Source: Alphaproteobacteria bacterium
GTDB lineage: Bacteria; Pseudomonadota; Alphaproteobacteria; GCA-2731375
Assembly: GCA_016776605.1 (NCBI GenBank)
Contig: JADHTB010000003.1
Span: forward strand, 295,325 to 359,324
Length of the DNA: 64,000 bases
Direction: 5' to 3'
Shown here: one piece after another, positions 17,756 through 27,641 of the stretch
Layout of the letters: the number at the start of each line of letters is the position of its first letter
How positions within the stretch are numbered: position 1 is the stretch's first letter
The notes under the pieces: model-generated
What the model was told of the DNA's origin: nothing
Databases searched by the model: none
Seen by the model: the letters and a program-made list of their open reading frames with translations, nothing else
Translations under genes and position numbers: made by a program

Positions 17756-18810
17756 TATGTTACGGATCCCGGAATTGCTCTAGCATTGGCCACTTTGTCA
17801 AAAAACTCCAGATAACGTTGTACCACAACCGGCTCGCTGTAATCGGCCAAAAAATCCGCATGCGCCGCTTGGGTCAAGGTCAGGGCCAGGTCCCGGTTGC
17901 TGAGGACACGATTGATCCCGGTGGCTAACGCATCCACGTCATCAACCGGTACCAACAGGCCATTTTCGCCATCGCGGATCAGCGACTTCGGCCCGTCGGC
18001 GGCGGCGGCGACGATGGGTTTGCGCCGGGCCCAGGCCTCTAACACCACGTTGCCCAAAGGCTCGATACGCGAGGGGCAAACGACCAGATCGGCGCCCGCA
18101 TAAAGCGCTCCCGGATCCTCGTGCCAGCCCAGAAAGCGGATGCGCGGCGCCACCCCAAGATGCACCGCCTGCTGTCGCAGCTCTGCCTCCAATGGCCCCT
18201 CGCCAGCCAGCCACAAATAAACATCGGGCAAGCGGCGCATGGCTTGGATCAATACATCGAAGGCTTTATTCTGATGCAACCGTCCCAGGGCCAGAACTAC
18301 GGTGGCGTCGGCCGGGGTAGACAACGCGCGCCGCTCCGCCGGCGCAGCCGCGGCCGCAGAGACGAAATTGGGCAGGTAATGGGCCCGCTCCGCCGGCCAG
18401 CCCTGTTCGATCAGATAGCTGACGATGCCTTCGGTATTGCCAATCAAATGATCGCATGTGCGATAATATTTCAGGTCATAGTAGCCACCCAGGCGGCCGC
18501 AATGAATGAACTGGCCCATGGGTTTAGGACAAAAATCGGCGGCGCGGCTCATCCAACTTAACACCACATCCGGCTTGAAACGGGCCAGTTCCCGGCGTAA
18601 ACCACGGCGCGTGGAAAAATCCAGCTTGCCGCCGAAAGCCAGGGGTAAGGCTGCGACGCCGCCATCGGCCAACAGTTTTTCGCGTGCGGGATCCCGTCGC
18701 AGCACGACCCGTTGATCCAATCCGGCGCGATGCAGGGCCAGCACCATGCGGGTAAAAAACGCCTCCGCCCCGCCGTGTTTGGCCCCCGCCATGCATTGCA
18801 TCACCCGCAT
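17755..18810 (-). CDS. GT4-type glycosyltransferase
   Basis: GT-B fold transferase for LPS or another surface glycan. It has the GAKHGGAEAFFTRMV start typical of GT4 enzymes, the second Rossmann domain from ALGRLHQNKAFDVLIQAM, and the nucleotide-sugar site CPSRIEPLGNVVLEAWARRKPIVA with its E-x7-E spacing. 351 residues. The last ten residues (NARAIPGSVT) are encoded by a TAGAGCA-type box (GCTAGAGCAATTCCGG) read in another frame, so here the box extends the protein instead of ending it. Confidence 0.9.
   Translation of the reverse strand: MRVMQCMAGAKHGGAEAFFTRMVLALHRAGLDQRVVLRRDPAREKLLADGGVAALPLAFGGKLDFSTRRGLRRELARFKPDVVLSWMSRAADFCPKPMGQFIHCGRLGGYYDLKYYRTCDHLIGNTEGIVSYLIEQGWPAERAHYLPNFVSAAAAAPAERRALSTPADATVVLALGRLHQNKAFDVLIQAMRRLPDVYLWLAGEGPLEAELRQQAVHLGVAPRIRFLGWHEDPGALYAGADLVVCPSRIEPLGNVVLEAWARRKPIVAAAADGPKSLIRDGENGLLVPVDDVDALATGINRVLSNRDLALTLTQAAHADFLADYSEPVVVQRYLEFFDKVANARAIPGSVT
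17766..17783 (-). repeat. TAGAGCA box read through in frame
   Basis: On the minus strand CTAGAGCAATTCCGGG lies inside the 3' end of the GT4 gene. The TAG is out of frame (GCT AGA GCA ATT CCG), giving the tail ARAIPG. It matches the short boxes at 6375, 13202 and 29775. Confidence 0.6.
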
Positions 18811-18813
18811 AAC

Positions 18814-19569
18814 CTAGTCTTCCTCCAACCGGGCTTTTAGGTGAGACAGGATAGGATATAGTCCGGCCATCAAGGCGATCAGGAAACCATAGGCCCCCTC
18901 GCGATAGCCCTTGCGCGAGATGTAGCATTTGCCGAAACGGGAAAACATGCGCCGGATGTTGTTGGCCAGATTGCCAATATCACCAGCGGCGCGCAAATCG
19001 GCCGCCCTGGCCGTGCTGTATCGGTCCAGGCGCTGCAACATATCGGAAATATCGCGGTCTACATTATGTCGGATCGGCGTGGACAGCCAGCGCCGCGGCC
19101 CGCTCAGGCTCAAGGATGGATGGATACGTTGATCGCCCCAGCGCTTGGCCCCCTTGGCGAACAGACGGGGTGCGGCCGATACCCCCCACGAACCGCCCCA
19201 GCCGTGGCGAACCAGGCGCCCCCCGATATAGTTATCGAACGGCAACAGAAAATAACCGTCATTCAGTTCGTTGATCGCGGCCCTGATTTCCCGGCCCAGC
19301 GCCATGTCGGCCCGCTCGTCCGCGTCCACTTCCAGTATCCAGCGGCCCTGGCAGGCCTCGATCCCGATGTTGCGCCGGTGCCCCTCTATCTCCCAGGCAC
19401 CTTCCACCAACCGGGCGGCGAACCGTTCGGCGATGGCCTTGCTGCCGTCGGTACATTTATCCAGTACCACCACCAGTTCGTCGGCAAAATCCAGGGTTTC
19501 CAGACAATCGGCTAATTGCGCCGCCTCGTTATGGGCAACCACCAGCACCGAGAGGACCGGCGCGCTCAT
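18814..19569 (-). CDS. Family 2 glycosyltransferase (WaaE/KdtX-like)
   Basis: 251-residue GT-A inverting transferase. It opens LSVLVVAHNEAAQLADCLETL, followed by DELVVVLDKCTDGSKAIAE and the metal-binding DxD-type ILEVDADERAD. This matches LPS-core glucosyltransferases of the WaaE/KdtX group. A C-terminal hydrophobic stretch (GFLIALMAGLYPILSHL) may associate with the membrane. It overlaps the GT9 gene by 4 nt and is 3 nt from the GT4 start, so the operon is tight. Confidence 0.9.
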   Translation of the reverse strand: MSAPVLSVLVVAHNEAAQLADCLETLDFADELVVVLDKCTDGSKAIAERFAARLVEGAWEIEGHRRNIGIEACQGRWILEVDADERADMALGREIRAAINELNDGYFLLPFDNYIGGRLVRHGWGGSWGVSAAPRLFAKGAKRWGDQRIHPSLSLSGPRRWLSTPIRHNVDRDISDMLQRLDRYSTARAADLRAAGDIGNLANNIRRMFSRFGKCYISRKGYREGAYGFLIALMAGLYPILSHLKARLEED

Positions 19570-20528
19570 CCCGCCATCTCCGTAATCCTGATCTGCAGGG
19601 CCCGCACCGCCGCTTCAACCTTATCAACCGACAATGTAGTCATCCAGCTATCCTGTTTGCGGTAATCGTATGCCGGATCGTTGCAGATGTCGTCAAAGTC
19701 ACGATCGGTTCGTACCGACGCCGACCCCTTGCCCCAAGGACCGTATAATTCCTCGCGGCTGGGACCGAACAAGCCCAGGGTGGGGATCGCGGCGGCGGCG
19801 GCCATGTGCATCAAACCCGAATCATTGCCGATAAAGAAGTCGCTGCGCCGCAGGCAGGCCAGCACTTCGGGCAGGCCGACGCGGCCGATCAGGTCGACCA
19901 ACTGTTCGCCGGGCAATCCATCCAGCAGGGGCTGGGCGGCGAGCCGTTCATTGGCGGTGCCAAACACGGCCACGCGGGCGCCGGGAAACAGCCCGTCGGG
20001 GGCGATCAAACGGCGGGCGAGCTCGGTGAAACGTTCGATCGGCCATTGTTTGCCGCCCCAATTGGCCGTCGGCCCCAAGGCCAGAATCGGGCCGCCAGGC
20101 GGCAGATGGGTCAATGCGGTCTGTTCATGTTCCGGGCGCAGCCATAATTTCGGATCAGGCGGCTCGGACAATCGCAAGACCGCCGCGGCATGGCGCACCC
20201 GGTGCAGATCACTGCCATTTGACCGCAGCACCCGGCGTTGTTCGGCCCACAACAGCCAGGCCAGCAACGAGGCGCGCAAATCCACCACCAGATCCCAGCG
20301 CTGCCCGGCCGTTTGCCGCCACAACTGCCGCCAATGCCCGGCCAGGGGGGCTTTTTCCATCACCAGCACACGCTCTACGTTGGGTGCAAGGGCCAACAGG
20401 GGCGCCGGTACCGGGCCACAGGCAATGGTCAGCCGGGCGCCGGGGTGACGGCGCACCAGATACTGCAACAGCCCGGTTGAAAGGACGGCATCGCCCAGGC
20501 GGTTATGACTGATAAACAGGATTTTCAT
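19566..20528 (-). CDS. Family 9 glycosyltransferase (heptosyltransferase-like)
   Basis: ADP-heptose:LPS heptosyltransferase-type enzyme of inner-core assembly, 320 residues. It starts MKILFISHNRLGDAVLSTGLL (family acceptor-binding loop with the conserved Asp) and has the C-terminal nucleotide-binding segment NDSGLMHMAAAAAIPTLGLFGPSREELYGPWG. It is the first gene of the minus-strand glycan operon. Which heptose or hexose it adds is not clear. Confidence 0.92.
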   Translation of the reverse strand: MKILFISHNRLGDAVLSTGLLQYLVRRHPGARLTIACGPVPAPLLALAPNVERVLVMEKAPLAGHWRQLWRQTAGQRWDLVVDLRASLLAWLLWAEQRRVLRSNGSDLHRVRHAAAVLRLSEPPDPKLWLRPEHEQTALTHLPPGGPILALGPTANWGGKQWPIERFTELARRLIAPDGLFPGARVAVFGTANERLAAQPLLDGLPGEQLVDLIGRVGLPEVLACLRRSDFFIGNDSGLMHMAAAAAIPTLGLFGPSREELYGPWGKGSASVRTDRDFDDICNDPAYDYRKQDSWMTTLSVDKVEAAVRALQIRITEMAG

Positions 20529-20638
20529 CGCCGTTCCGGCGGGTCCCTGTTGGGCGGCGGTTAGCCTGGGTTAAGGGGCGACCAATGGCTCTTGCCAAGG
20601 CCTTATCACTGGGTGCATGTATACTCAGTGGGGTGCGA

Positions 20639-21559
20639 ATGATGGAAGCGAATTATTGTCTATTGCCGGGGCGGGGCGTTTTACGTTTGTCGGGGGCGGA
20701 TGTTTTGCCCTTCCTGCAAGCGCTGGTTACCCGCAATCTTGACAGCCTGGCGCCCGAGCGGGCGGTCTATGGCGCGCTGCTGACGCCCCAGGGCAAATAT
20801 CTGTTCGACTTTTTCCTGGCGCGGCATGGCGACGAACTGCTGCTGGACGGAGAGGCCGCGCGCCTGGAGGCATTGACCAAGCGGTTAAACATGTATCGCC
20901 TGCGCGCCGATGTGACGATAGAGGAGACGCCTGCCGAATGGGAGGTTTATGCCGCCTTTGGCGCGGGCACGGAAGCGGCCCTCGGCCTGACGGACGGGGC
21001 CGGCGCCGCCAAGGCGTATGGCGATGGTATCGCATTCCTTGACCCGCGACTGACAGAGGCCGGGGCACGGGTCATGGCGCCGACGGGTCAGGCGGGCGCA
21101 ATGTTGGCGGCGGCGGGCTTCAACCCTGTCGCGGCCGCGGATTACGACTATTTTCGCCTGGGCCTGGCCCTGCCGGATAGCGGCCGGGATTTGGTGGTCG
21201 ATAAATCCCTGATGCTGGAAAGCAATTTGGAGCGCCTGCATGGCGTTGATTTCGACAAAGGCTGTTTCGTCGGCCAGGAATTGACGGCGCGCACGAAGTA
21301 CCGCGCCCTGGTGCGCAAACGCTTGTTGCCGGTCCGTATCGATGGCCCGCTGCCCGATCCCGGCACGCCGTTGCTGGCAGGGGAGCAGGAGATCGCCGTG
21401 ATGCGTTCCGGCGAGCGGGACCGCGGACTGGCCCTGGTTCGGATCGACCGTCTGGCCGAGGCCGGTGGACTGGGCCGAAATCTGACCGCCGGCGCGGCAA
21501 CCGTGACGCTCCTTATGCCCGATTGGGCTGATTTCGAATTACCGGAACTGAAGGTATGA
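20639..21559 (+). CDS. ygfZ: Folate-binding YgfZ/GcvT-like protein
   Basis: Tetrahydrofolate-dependent helper in the repair or assembly of some Fe-S enzymes. The family motif KGCFVGQE (Cys in K-G-C-x-G-Q-E) is at about residue 225. The N-terminus LLPGRGVLRLSGADVLPFLQALVTRN is typical. I place the start at ATG 20639 (a second ATG follows directly, GGGG upstream) rather than at the track's 20585. Its stop overlaps tag by 4 nt (ATGA). Confidence 0.9.
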   Translation: MMEANYCLLPGRGVLRLSGADVLPFLQALVTRNLDSLAPERAVYGALLTPQGKYLFDFFLARHGDELLLDGEAARLEALTKRLNMYRLRADVTIEETPAEWEVYAAFGAGTEAALGLTDGAGAAKAYGDGIAFLDPRLTEAGARVMAPTGQAGAMLAAAGFNPVAAADYDYFRLGLALPDSGRDLVVDKSLMLESNLERLHGVDFDKGCFVGQELTARTKYRALVRKRLLPVRIDGPLPDPGTPLLAGEQEIAVMRSGERDRGLALVRIDRLAEAGGLGRNLTAGAATVTLLMPDWADFELPELKV

Positions 21560-22137
21560 GCAGCCGCCATGACGATGGCCTGGTGCGCTGCGCATGGTGC
21601 GGCGTAGATCCGTTTTACATGGCCTATCATGACCAGGAATGGGGCGTGCCCGAATGGGATGATCAGGCCCTGTTTGAAAAACTGATTTTGGACGGCTTTC
21701 AGGCTGGCCTGTCCTGGATCACCATTCTACACAAACGGGACAATTTCCGTACCGCCTTCGACGGCTTCGACCCCGCCGTCATCGCCCGGTATGATGATGC
21801 CAAAGTCGAGGCCTTGATGGCCGACGCGGGCATCGTGCGCAACCGGGCGAAGATCATCGCCACCATCGGCAATGCCAAGGGCTGGCTGGATATCATGGCA
21901 GCAGGCGAAGGCGCCTTCGCTGATTATCTATGGTCTTTTGTCGATGGCCAGGTGGTCGATAAGGCGCGCCGGGGTGGTGAAATTATTACCGAAGATGGCG
22001 CCAGCCGGGCCATGTCCAGGGACCTGAAAAAGCGCGGCTTTAAATTCTGCGGGCCGACCATCTGTTACGCCTTCATGGAGGCGGTGGGCATGATCAACGA
22101 CCATGTGGTCGATTGCCACCGATATGGTCAGGTTTGA
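21556..22137 (+). CDS. tag: DNA-3-methyladenine glycosylase I
   Basis: Base-excision enzyme that removes 3-methyladenine. The N-terminus LVRCAWCGVDPFYMAYHDQEWGVP and the C-terminal DHVVDCHRY carry the Cys and His zinc ligands of the TAG family. The HhH-like core includes FQAGLSWITILHKRDNFR with the conserved catalytic-pocket Glu and Trp region. 193 residues is full length. ATGA coupling to ygfZ and TTGA coupling to the next gene indicate one transcript. Confidence 0.95.
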   Translation: MSSRHDDGLVRCAWCGVDPFYMAYHDQEWGVPEWDDQALFEKLILDGFQAGLSWITILHKRDNFRTAFDGFDPAVIARYDDAKVEALMADAGIVRNRAKIIATIGNAKGWLDIMAAGEGAFADYLWSFVDGQVVDKARRGGEIITEDGASRAMSRDLKKRGFKFCGPTICYAFMEAVGMINDHVVDCHRYGQV

Positions 22138-22475
22138 TACAACCACGGGTCACGGCGGAACTATGGGTCAAGGCGCATATCCGCAAATGCAACGTCCATG
22201 CCATCCCGGCCATGGTGGTCCGGCGCGGTGATAGCACCGCCGGCGCCATTTTCATCAAGGTCAATCACCTAGGCTCGGGCTGCATGGTCCTGGCGCCAAC
22301 CAACAGCCTGGACGGCGGGCGGCAATGGCGGCGGGCCATTGGCGAGGCGCTGGTGCCGGACGCGGAGGCCGATGCCTATATCGCGCGGCAGTTGAACATG
22401 GACCCCGACCTTTGGGTGCTGGAGATCGAGGACCGGGAGGGCCGCCATTTGATGGAAGACATCATATTGGAATGA
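22134..22475 (+). CDS. DUF1491 family protein
   Basis: A small alphaproteobacterial protein of unknown function, about 113 residues. Recognisable features are RVTAELWVKAHIRKCNVHAIPAMVVRRGD near the start and DPDLWVLEIEDREGRHLMEDIIL at the end. I place the start at TTG 22134, because TTGA overlaps the stop of tag and AGG lies just upstream; the track starts at an upstream TTG. No catalytic motif is evident. Confidence 0.8.
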   Translation: MIQPRVTAELWVKAHIRKCNVHAIPAMVVRRGDSTAGAIFIKVNHLGSGCMVLAPTNSLDGGRQWRRAIGEALVPDAEADAYIARQLNMDPDLWVLEIEDREGRHLMEDIILE

Positions 22476-22583
22476 CGGCCGCTTTTCTGCTGGCTGACGG
22501 CCATCGCCATGGCGCCGTCGGTTCGCTTCGGAAAAACCATCGGGCGGGGACCGCCCCAAACCACAAAATCACAGAATCCACAT

Positions 22584-22605
22584 CATGCCCGCCTACGCGG
22601 GGATG
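22584..22605. repeat. REP-like palindrome
   Basis: CATGCCCGCCTACGCGGGGATG is an imperfect palindrome of the common proteobacterial REP type. It lies in the gap between DUF1491 and the porin and abuts a partial TAGAGCA-family repeat. Confidence 0.5.
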
Positions 22606-22642
22606 CCGCGAAAGCGACTCTAATTAATTGAAAATTGCTCTA
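22606..22642 (-). repeat. Half copy of the TAGAGCA repeat (R2 subtype)
   Basis: Plus-strand GCGAAAGCGACTCTAATTAA, then TTGAAAATTGCTCTA, matches the right half of R2 with one change. Read on the minus strand it begins with the porin stop codon TAG. It contains one GACTC (GANTC) site. Confidence 0.8.
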
Positions 22643-23743
22643 AAACGACAGCACGGTTCCGATGACGAATACCGTTGCGGCGTTCTCTATCGCCGCTGCA
22701 TTCAGATTGTCTTGCACGTCCCAATAGGTGATGCCGCCGGTTAACACGACGCCCGGCCCCAAGCCGTAGGTCGCGCCGACTTGATAGCCATCGGTTTCGT
22801 CCTGGCCCAGGCCGGCGCCGGCCTCAACCTCGCCATGGGCATAGGCCACGCCAGCGGTCAATTCGCCAATTGCATAGCTCAAGCCAACGGAATAATCCGT
22901 ACGGTCGGTGCTGGCGGCAGAGGTGCCCAGATCGTCTTTGCGGTAATCTGCCCCGAGGGTTAGGCCTTTATAGCCAAGCGATAGGCCAAGACCCCATTGG
23001 TCCTGATCCTCGGCCCCGGCGGCGGTACCTTCCACGTTACCCGTGGCCATACCCGCATACAGCGCCAAATCCAGGCCGTTGATCTGGCGCATATAATTCG
23101 CGCCGATTTCAATGGCTTCCGACTGCTGCCCGGTGTCGAGCTTGCTTTGCAGGCCGGTGCCAGCGCTGGTGCATGCCGTAGCCGGTGCCTCACAATTGTC
23201 CGGGGAATAGGACAGGCCCAATTGAACGCCGCGCATGCGCGGCGTGAAATAGGTAAGCTTCTCGGCCTCGCCGGAAATGTTGCTGATCACGGCAGGCGAG
23301 CCCACCGCGTTACCCAACGTGGCAAAGACAAGGTCCGGCGAGGCCAGGCCCACGCCACTGATCGCCCAGGGAGAGCCGTAAGCCATTTGATCCGGAGCCG
23401 TTTTATGCTGGCCAAACATTACTTTGCCAAAGGCGCCCACGGCATAGATGTAGGTTCGGTCGATCTGATCAGTGCTGGTCTCGCCCTCCAGTTCAACACT
23501 GACACCGAAGGTAATGCCATTATCAAGTTTCGTTTCACCTTTGAAGTGGATCTCGGATTCCTGGGCAATTCCGTGATTGCGTGCGCTGATGGCCGGACCG
23601 TCATTCTGATTGGCGCCAACCACAAAGGCCTTGAAATAACCGCCCAAGCCAAGATGGATTTTTTCCGCACCCTGCGCGGTGCCCGCGGCAAGCAACATCG
23701 CCCCCGCGACCATGGCCGTTGTCCCCAAGAACCTGTTTTTCAT
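22640..23743 (-). CDS. Outer-membrane porin
   Basis: Trimeric general-porin type protein, 367 residues. It has a signal peptide (MKNRFLGTTAMVAGAMLLAAGTAQGAEK, cleavage probably after AQG), then the strand-rich start LGLGGYFKAFVVGANQND and the FGKVMFGQ and SVGLSYAIGELTAGVAYAHGE strands, ending in a C-terminal Phe (VIGTVLSF) as expected for BAM recognition. I choose ATG 23743, with GAGGTG upstream. Two Cys in an extracellular-type loop (NCEAPATACTSAG) may form a disulfide. The TAG stop lies in a half repeat. Confidence 0.9.
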   Translation of the reverse strand: MKNRFLGTTAMVAGAMLLAAGTAQGAEKIHLGLGGYFKAFVVGANQNDGPAISARNHGIAQESEIHFKGETKLDNGITFGVSVELEGETSTDQIDRTYIYAVGAFGKVMFGQHKTAPDQMAYGSPWAISGVGLASPDLVFATLGNAVGSPAVISNISGEAEKLTYFTPRMRGVQLGLSYSPDNCEAPATACTSAGTGLQSKLDTGQQSEAIEIGANYMRQINGLDLALYAGMATGNVEGTAAGAEDQDQWGLGLSLGYKGLTLGADYRKDDLGTSAASTDRTDYSVGLSYAIGELTAGVAYAHGEVEAGAGLGQDETDGYQVGATYGLGPGVVLTGGITYWDVQDNLNAAAIENAATVFVIGTVLSF

Positions 23744-23902
23744 GATTAGCACCTCTTTCCCAGGTTCCAGGGCCATCGCGACCCAGATTTAGCGCGAATA
23801 TTTACCATAGAAACCTATACCTAATAAATCGTAAAGCAAGCCACTCCGCCCTTTATATGGATGCCCTTCATGTGGGCCGTGCGGCGACGGGCCTGGCGTG
23901 TA

Positions 23903-25966
23903 CTAGGCTGCTTTAACGTTGTCGAGGAATGTTTCAACCGTGGCTTTGAGCGTGCTGGCCTGCTGTGTCAGTTTGTCGGAGGCCGACATCACCTGCGCCG
24001 CCGCCGCGCCGGTTTCCGTCGTAGCCAGATTGACGGACGCGATGCTCTGGCTCACGTCTTGTGTTCCTTGGGCGGCTTGATCCACGTTTCGACTGATTTC
24101 CTGGGTGGTTGCAGCCTGCTGCTCAACCGCCGCCGAGATCGTGGCCGCGATTTCATTCACCCGTTCGATAGTCTGACTGATCCCGGTCAATGCCTCCAAG
24201 GCGCCGGAGGTCTCGGTTTGCATACCGGTAATCTGGGCCCCGATTTCCTCGGTTGCGTGGGCGGTTTGCGTCGCCAGGTTCTTTACCTCCGAGGCCACGA
24301 CGGCAAATCCCTTGCCCGCTTCGCCGGCGCGCGCCGCCTCGATTGTTGCGTTCAAGGCAAGCAGATTGGTCTGACTGGCGATGTCATTGATCAGACTGAC
24401 CACATCGCCGATCTTTTGCGCCGCCTCATTCAGGCTCGTCATGGCGTTGTTGGTATTTTCAGTCCGTTCCACCGCTTCGCCGGTGATCTTCGCGGATTCC
24501 GTCACCTGCCGGGTTATCTCGCGGATTGAGGCGGACATTTCCTCGGATGCCGATGCCACCGTTTGCACGTTGACGCTGGCTTCCTCGGACGCCGCGGCCA
24601 CCGAAACCGTTTGTTCCACCATTTTTTCCGCCGTTTTCGACATTGCCGTTGCCGTCGAATTCATCTCGGTCGCGGCTTCCGAGACACCGTTCAATATATC
24701 GCTGACCACGGCATCGAATTCGCTGGCCAGTTGCGCCACCCTGTTGGCTCTTTCCTCGCGCGCGGCGTGCTCCTGATCCTGTTCCGCGGTCAGTTCGCCG
24801 TTGCGGATCATGTTTTCCTTAAAGACCTGTACCGCCGCGGCCATTTGACCCACTTCGTCACCACGATCAAGGCCGGTGATTTCAACCGTCTTGTCGCCAT
24901 GCGCCAGGCTGTGCATTATTTCCGTGAGGCCCCCGACGGCGCGCAGAACATCGCGCACAACCACGAACAACAGGCCGCAGCCGGCAATCACCAGGATCAG
25001 GCTGACCAGCGCGAAGCTTATCACGCTCCTGAACGCGCTATCTTCCAGTCCGTGGGCGAGGGCAATCAGGTTACCCGAAATGCGGTCCTCGACCTGTTTC
25101 ATCAGGTTAATTTTCTTGGTGATTTCGCCAAACCAATGGCCGCCTGCGGTGCCACCGGTATTGCCGGTCTGTGGCGATGTGACAGCGATCTGACGCATAC
25201 GGTCAACTTCCGCGACGGCCGTACCGGTGACCGTGGCTTTGTGGAAATCCCACAGCGCGGGTTCGGCATACATACGGAAGCTGTTGAAATAGTTCTTCTC
25301 CAAGGAAATTAATTCCACAAAGCGGTTATAAATCTTGGGGCTGAACTTTCCGGCGCCGAAGCCGCCGGCACCCATGGCGCGCTCCTGACCGGCCCGCTCC
25401 TTGGCTTGCAGATAGGCGATGTAACCGCCAATCGATTTGCTGACCTTGTCGTCACTGCTGTTGCGTAGAGTTTGCGCGACGACATCCAACAGTCCGGCAA
25501 TGGTGCCCGTATAGTATTTTGCCATTCCCGGGACCGTGATGTTCAGGCCGTCTATCTGGCCGCGCATTTTTTGCAATTGTTGCAGTTGTGTTACGGCCGT
25601 TTTCGCCTGCGCCGCCAACTGCGCATCGTAGTCCGAGAAGGCAAAGGCATTGTAGGCCGCCTCGAAGGCGGTCCGCTTAGCATCCGTATCGGTTCGTTGA
25701 GCAGGCAGCGTCTGGGCAAATTTCTTGCCCTTGCTGCCGATGAAACCAGCCGACCGTCCGCGTTCCTTTTGCAGTTCATGGACCAGGGCGCTGACGCTGG
25801 GGGCAAACTCGGACAGCTTATGGACCCGGGCTATATCAACCATCTGTTGATAGCGTTCGAAAACCAGAAGACTGGAATAAACCGATAGGCCGATGACCGG
25901 CAGCAGCACCGCCAGGGTCAATTTCTTGCCTATACTAAGGGAGTTAATCGCGCTTAGCTTGCTCAT
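23903..25966 (-). CDS. Methyl-accepting chemotaxis protein with NIT sensor domain
   Basis: 687-residue membrane chemoreceptor. TM1 is at about residues 14-32. A periplasmic NIT-type helical domain follows ([21 protein letters not shown] is its signature). TM2 is around [18 protein letters not shown], then HAMP, then a long coiled-coil signalling domain with the conserved hairpin tip [36 protein letters not shown] domains are associated with nitrate/nitrite sensing, so that ligand is plausible but not shown. ATG 25966 has GAGG upstream. It is monocistronic by spacing. Confidence 0.93.
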   Translation of the reverse strand: MSKLSAINSLSIGKKLTLAVLLPVIGLSVYSSLLVFERYQQMVDIARVHKLSEFAPSVSALVHELQKERGRSAGFIGSKGKKFAQTLPAQRTDTDAKRTAFEAAYNAFAFSDYDAQLAAQAKTAVTQLQQLQKMRGQIDGLNITVPGMAKYYTGTIAGLLDVVAQTLRNSSDDKVSKSIGGYIAYLQAKERAGQERAMGAGGFGAGKFSPKIYNRFVELISLEKNYFNSFRMYAEPALWDFHKATVTGTAVAEVDRMRQIAVTSPQTGNTGGTAGGHWFGEITKKINLMKQVEDRISGNLIALAHGLEDSAFRSVISFALVSLILVIAGCGLLFVVVRDVLRAVGGLTEIMHSLAHGDKTVEITGLDRGDEVGQMAAAVQVFKENMIRNGELTAEQDQEHAAREERANRVAQLASEFDAVVSDILNGVSEAATEMNSTATAMSKTAEKMVEQTVSVAAASEEASVNVQTVASASEEMSASIREITRQVTESAKITGEAVERTENTNNAMTSLNEAAQKIGDVVSLINDIASQTNLLALNATIEAARAGEAGKGFAVVASEVKNLATQTAHATEEIGAQITGMQTETSGALEALTGISQTIERVNEIAATISAAVEQQAATTQEISRNVDQAAQGTQDVSQSIASVNLATTETGAAAAQVMSASDKLTQQASTLKATVETFLDNVKAA

Positions 25967-26409
25967 TCTTGATATCCTCAATCTCGAAAGCCGGCCCAGT
26001 TTTTTTTAGCATCGGCATATTGGATACGAGTACTGGTTAGGTGCGTATTTAAAAAACTACGCGCGCTCTTATTGCTCTTGTAATTTAGGATAAGTCCGCA
26101 GTTCCCTATTTAGTGAACTTTGTACCGATCTATTATTAAAAAAATGATAAGCAATTAGCACATAGGCATGTAATAGGATGTAGAACCAATAGATCACAGG
26201 GAGTAATATTTTTGTATTTAATGCGATAAATTCCTTACATTGCTTACCCGTATTTCGTACGACGAGATGTATGGCACCGCGGGTTTTAGACACCGGCCGG
26301 ATTCTGCGTGCCGGTTGTATGGGCCCTTCGGCATTTTGTGGTTGATGGCGCCCTTGATGACCAAGCGCTATGATGGCGGTTGGCGGGGCCGAAATGAAGG
26401 TGTAGTTGC
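25967..26409. other. 443-bp AT-rich intergenic region
   Basis: The longest gene-free gap in the window, between divergent genes for the chemoreceptor and the CoA-transferase. It is visibly AT-richer than its surroundings around 26040-26260. ORFs across it (26069..26494 minus) run into the antisense of the next gene and look like chance. It presumably holds both promoters; I see no clear RNA gene or operator. Confidence 0.5.
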
Positions 26410-27561
26410 ATGCATGATCAGGCGGGCGGGTTGGCGCCGGGGCCGTTGGACGGCATTCGGGTATTGGATTTTTCCATGTTCCTGGCCGGGCCATATTGTA
26501 CCCGGCTGATGGCGGACATGGGGGCGGAAATCATCAAGGTCGAGCCGCCGGGCGGTGACTTTCTGCGCCAGTCGCCACCCTTCCGCGACGGGAAAAGCGC
26601 CTATTTCGGGCAAATCAATTGCGGCAAGAAAAGTCTGGAACTGGATATGAAAGACGATCTGGGCCGTGAGTTGGTGCGCCGCCTGATGCCAACGGTCGAT
26701 GTGGTTCTGGAAAATTTTCGCCCCGGCGTCATGGCGCGCCTGGGCCTGGACTATGACACCCTTTCGGCATTGCGCCCCGGTCTGGTCTATTGCTCGATCT
26801 CGGGCTATGGGCAAACCGGGCCGGGCGCCCTGCTGCCCGCCTTCGCGCCGATCATCCACGCTGCTTCCGGCTACGATCTGATCATGATGGATTACCAGAA
26901 AATCGGAGACAAGCCGCCGTCCGTGCGTTCCACCGTGGCGGACATATTGGGCGCCACCCATGCCTTCGGCGCCATCAACGCCGCCCTGGTGCAGCGTCTG
27001 CGGACGGGCCGGGGCCAATATATCGACGTGGCGATGATGGACGCCATGCATAACCTGCTTGGCTTTGAATATCAGGCCGCCCAGATAGAGAACCCGGACC
27101 GTCCCATTGTTTTCTCGCCGATCCGCACCGCTGACGGTTTTGTCATGGTGGCGCCGGTCAGTCCGGCCAATTTCGCTGCCCTGGCGAACGCCGCCGGGCG
27201 CCCGGAATTGATCGATGATCCCCGTTTCGATGGCGTAACGGTCCGCGTGCGGAACTGGGATCTGTTGTTGGCGGAGATTGAACAATGGTCCCTGACCCAG
27301 ACCACGGATGCCTGCGAAGGGACAATCCAGGCGGCTGGTTGCCCGTGCACCCGCTATCTACGAATTGGCCAGGCCATGGTGGAGCCGCAAATCATCGCCC
27401 GTGGCGCGGCCGTGGAAATCGCCGGCGTTAACGATTCCTACAAGGTGGCCAATTGTCCGTCGCATTTTGCCGGCACAAATGTCGGCGCACGGCCCTGGGT
27501 TCCCGCACTGGGCCAACATAACGAAGAATTTTTCGCGGAAGCCGGCCTTTCCACAGACTGA
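26410..27561 (+). CDS. CaiB/BaiF (class III) CoA-transferase
   Basis: 383-residue family III CoA-transferase. It begins LDGIRVLDFSMFLAGPYCTRLMADMGAEIIKVEPPGGD, the family signature, with RSLELDM-like KKSLELDMKDD and VVLENFRPGVMARLGLDYD. The catalytic Asp should be the one in IDVAMMDAMHNLL near residue 205. The acyl donor and acceptor are unknown. ATG 26410 has an AAGG about 9 nt upstream. It stands alone on the plus strand before coaBC. Confidence 0.93.
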   Translation: MHDQAGGLAPGPLDGIRVLDFSMFLAGPYCTRLMADMGAEIIKVEPPGGDFLRQSPPFRDGKSAYFGQINCGKKSLELDMKDDLGRELVRRLMPTVDVVLENFRPGVMARLGLDYDTLSALRPGLVYCSISGYGQTGPGALLPAFAPIIHAASGYDLIMMDYQKIGDKPPSVRSTVADILGATHAFGAINAALVQRLRTGRGQYIDVAMMDAMHNLLGFEYQAAQIENPDRPIVFSPIRTADGFVMVAPVSPANFAALANAAGRPELIDDPRFDGVTVRVRNWDLLLAEIEQWSLTQTTDACEGTIQAAGCPCTRYLRIGQAMVEPQIIARGAAVEIAGVNDSYKVANCPSHFAGTNVGARPWVPALGQHNEEFFAEAGLSTD

Positions 27562-27583
27562 AAATCTAGCCGTCGCCCGACTA

Positions 27584-27612
27584 TTGCTCAAATTGTGGTC
27601 ATGGGGTATTTA
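27584..27612 (+). promoter_or_regulatory. Possible promoter for coaBC-dut
   Basis: TTGCTC and TATTTA with a 17-bp spacer. The inferred start near 27619 leaves a leader of about 23 nt before ATG 27642, which has no obvious SD. Confidence 0.4.
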
Positions 27613-27641
27613 CACATTTACCACGTAATATAGTGAATGGC

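Noticed and set aside
26069-26494. 141-residue minus-strand ORF in the AT-rich gap
   Set aside because: Its first half is antisense to the CoA-transferase start and it has no SD or known motif. Chance ORF most likely, though the gap itself is unexplained.
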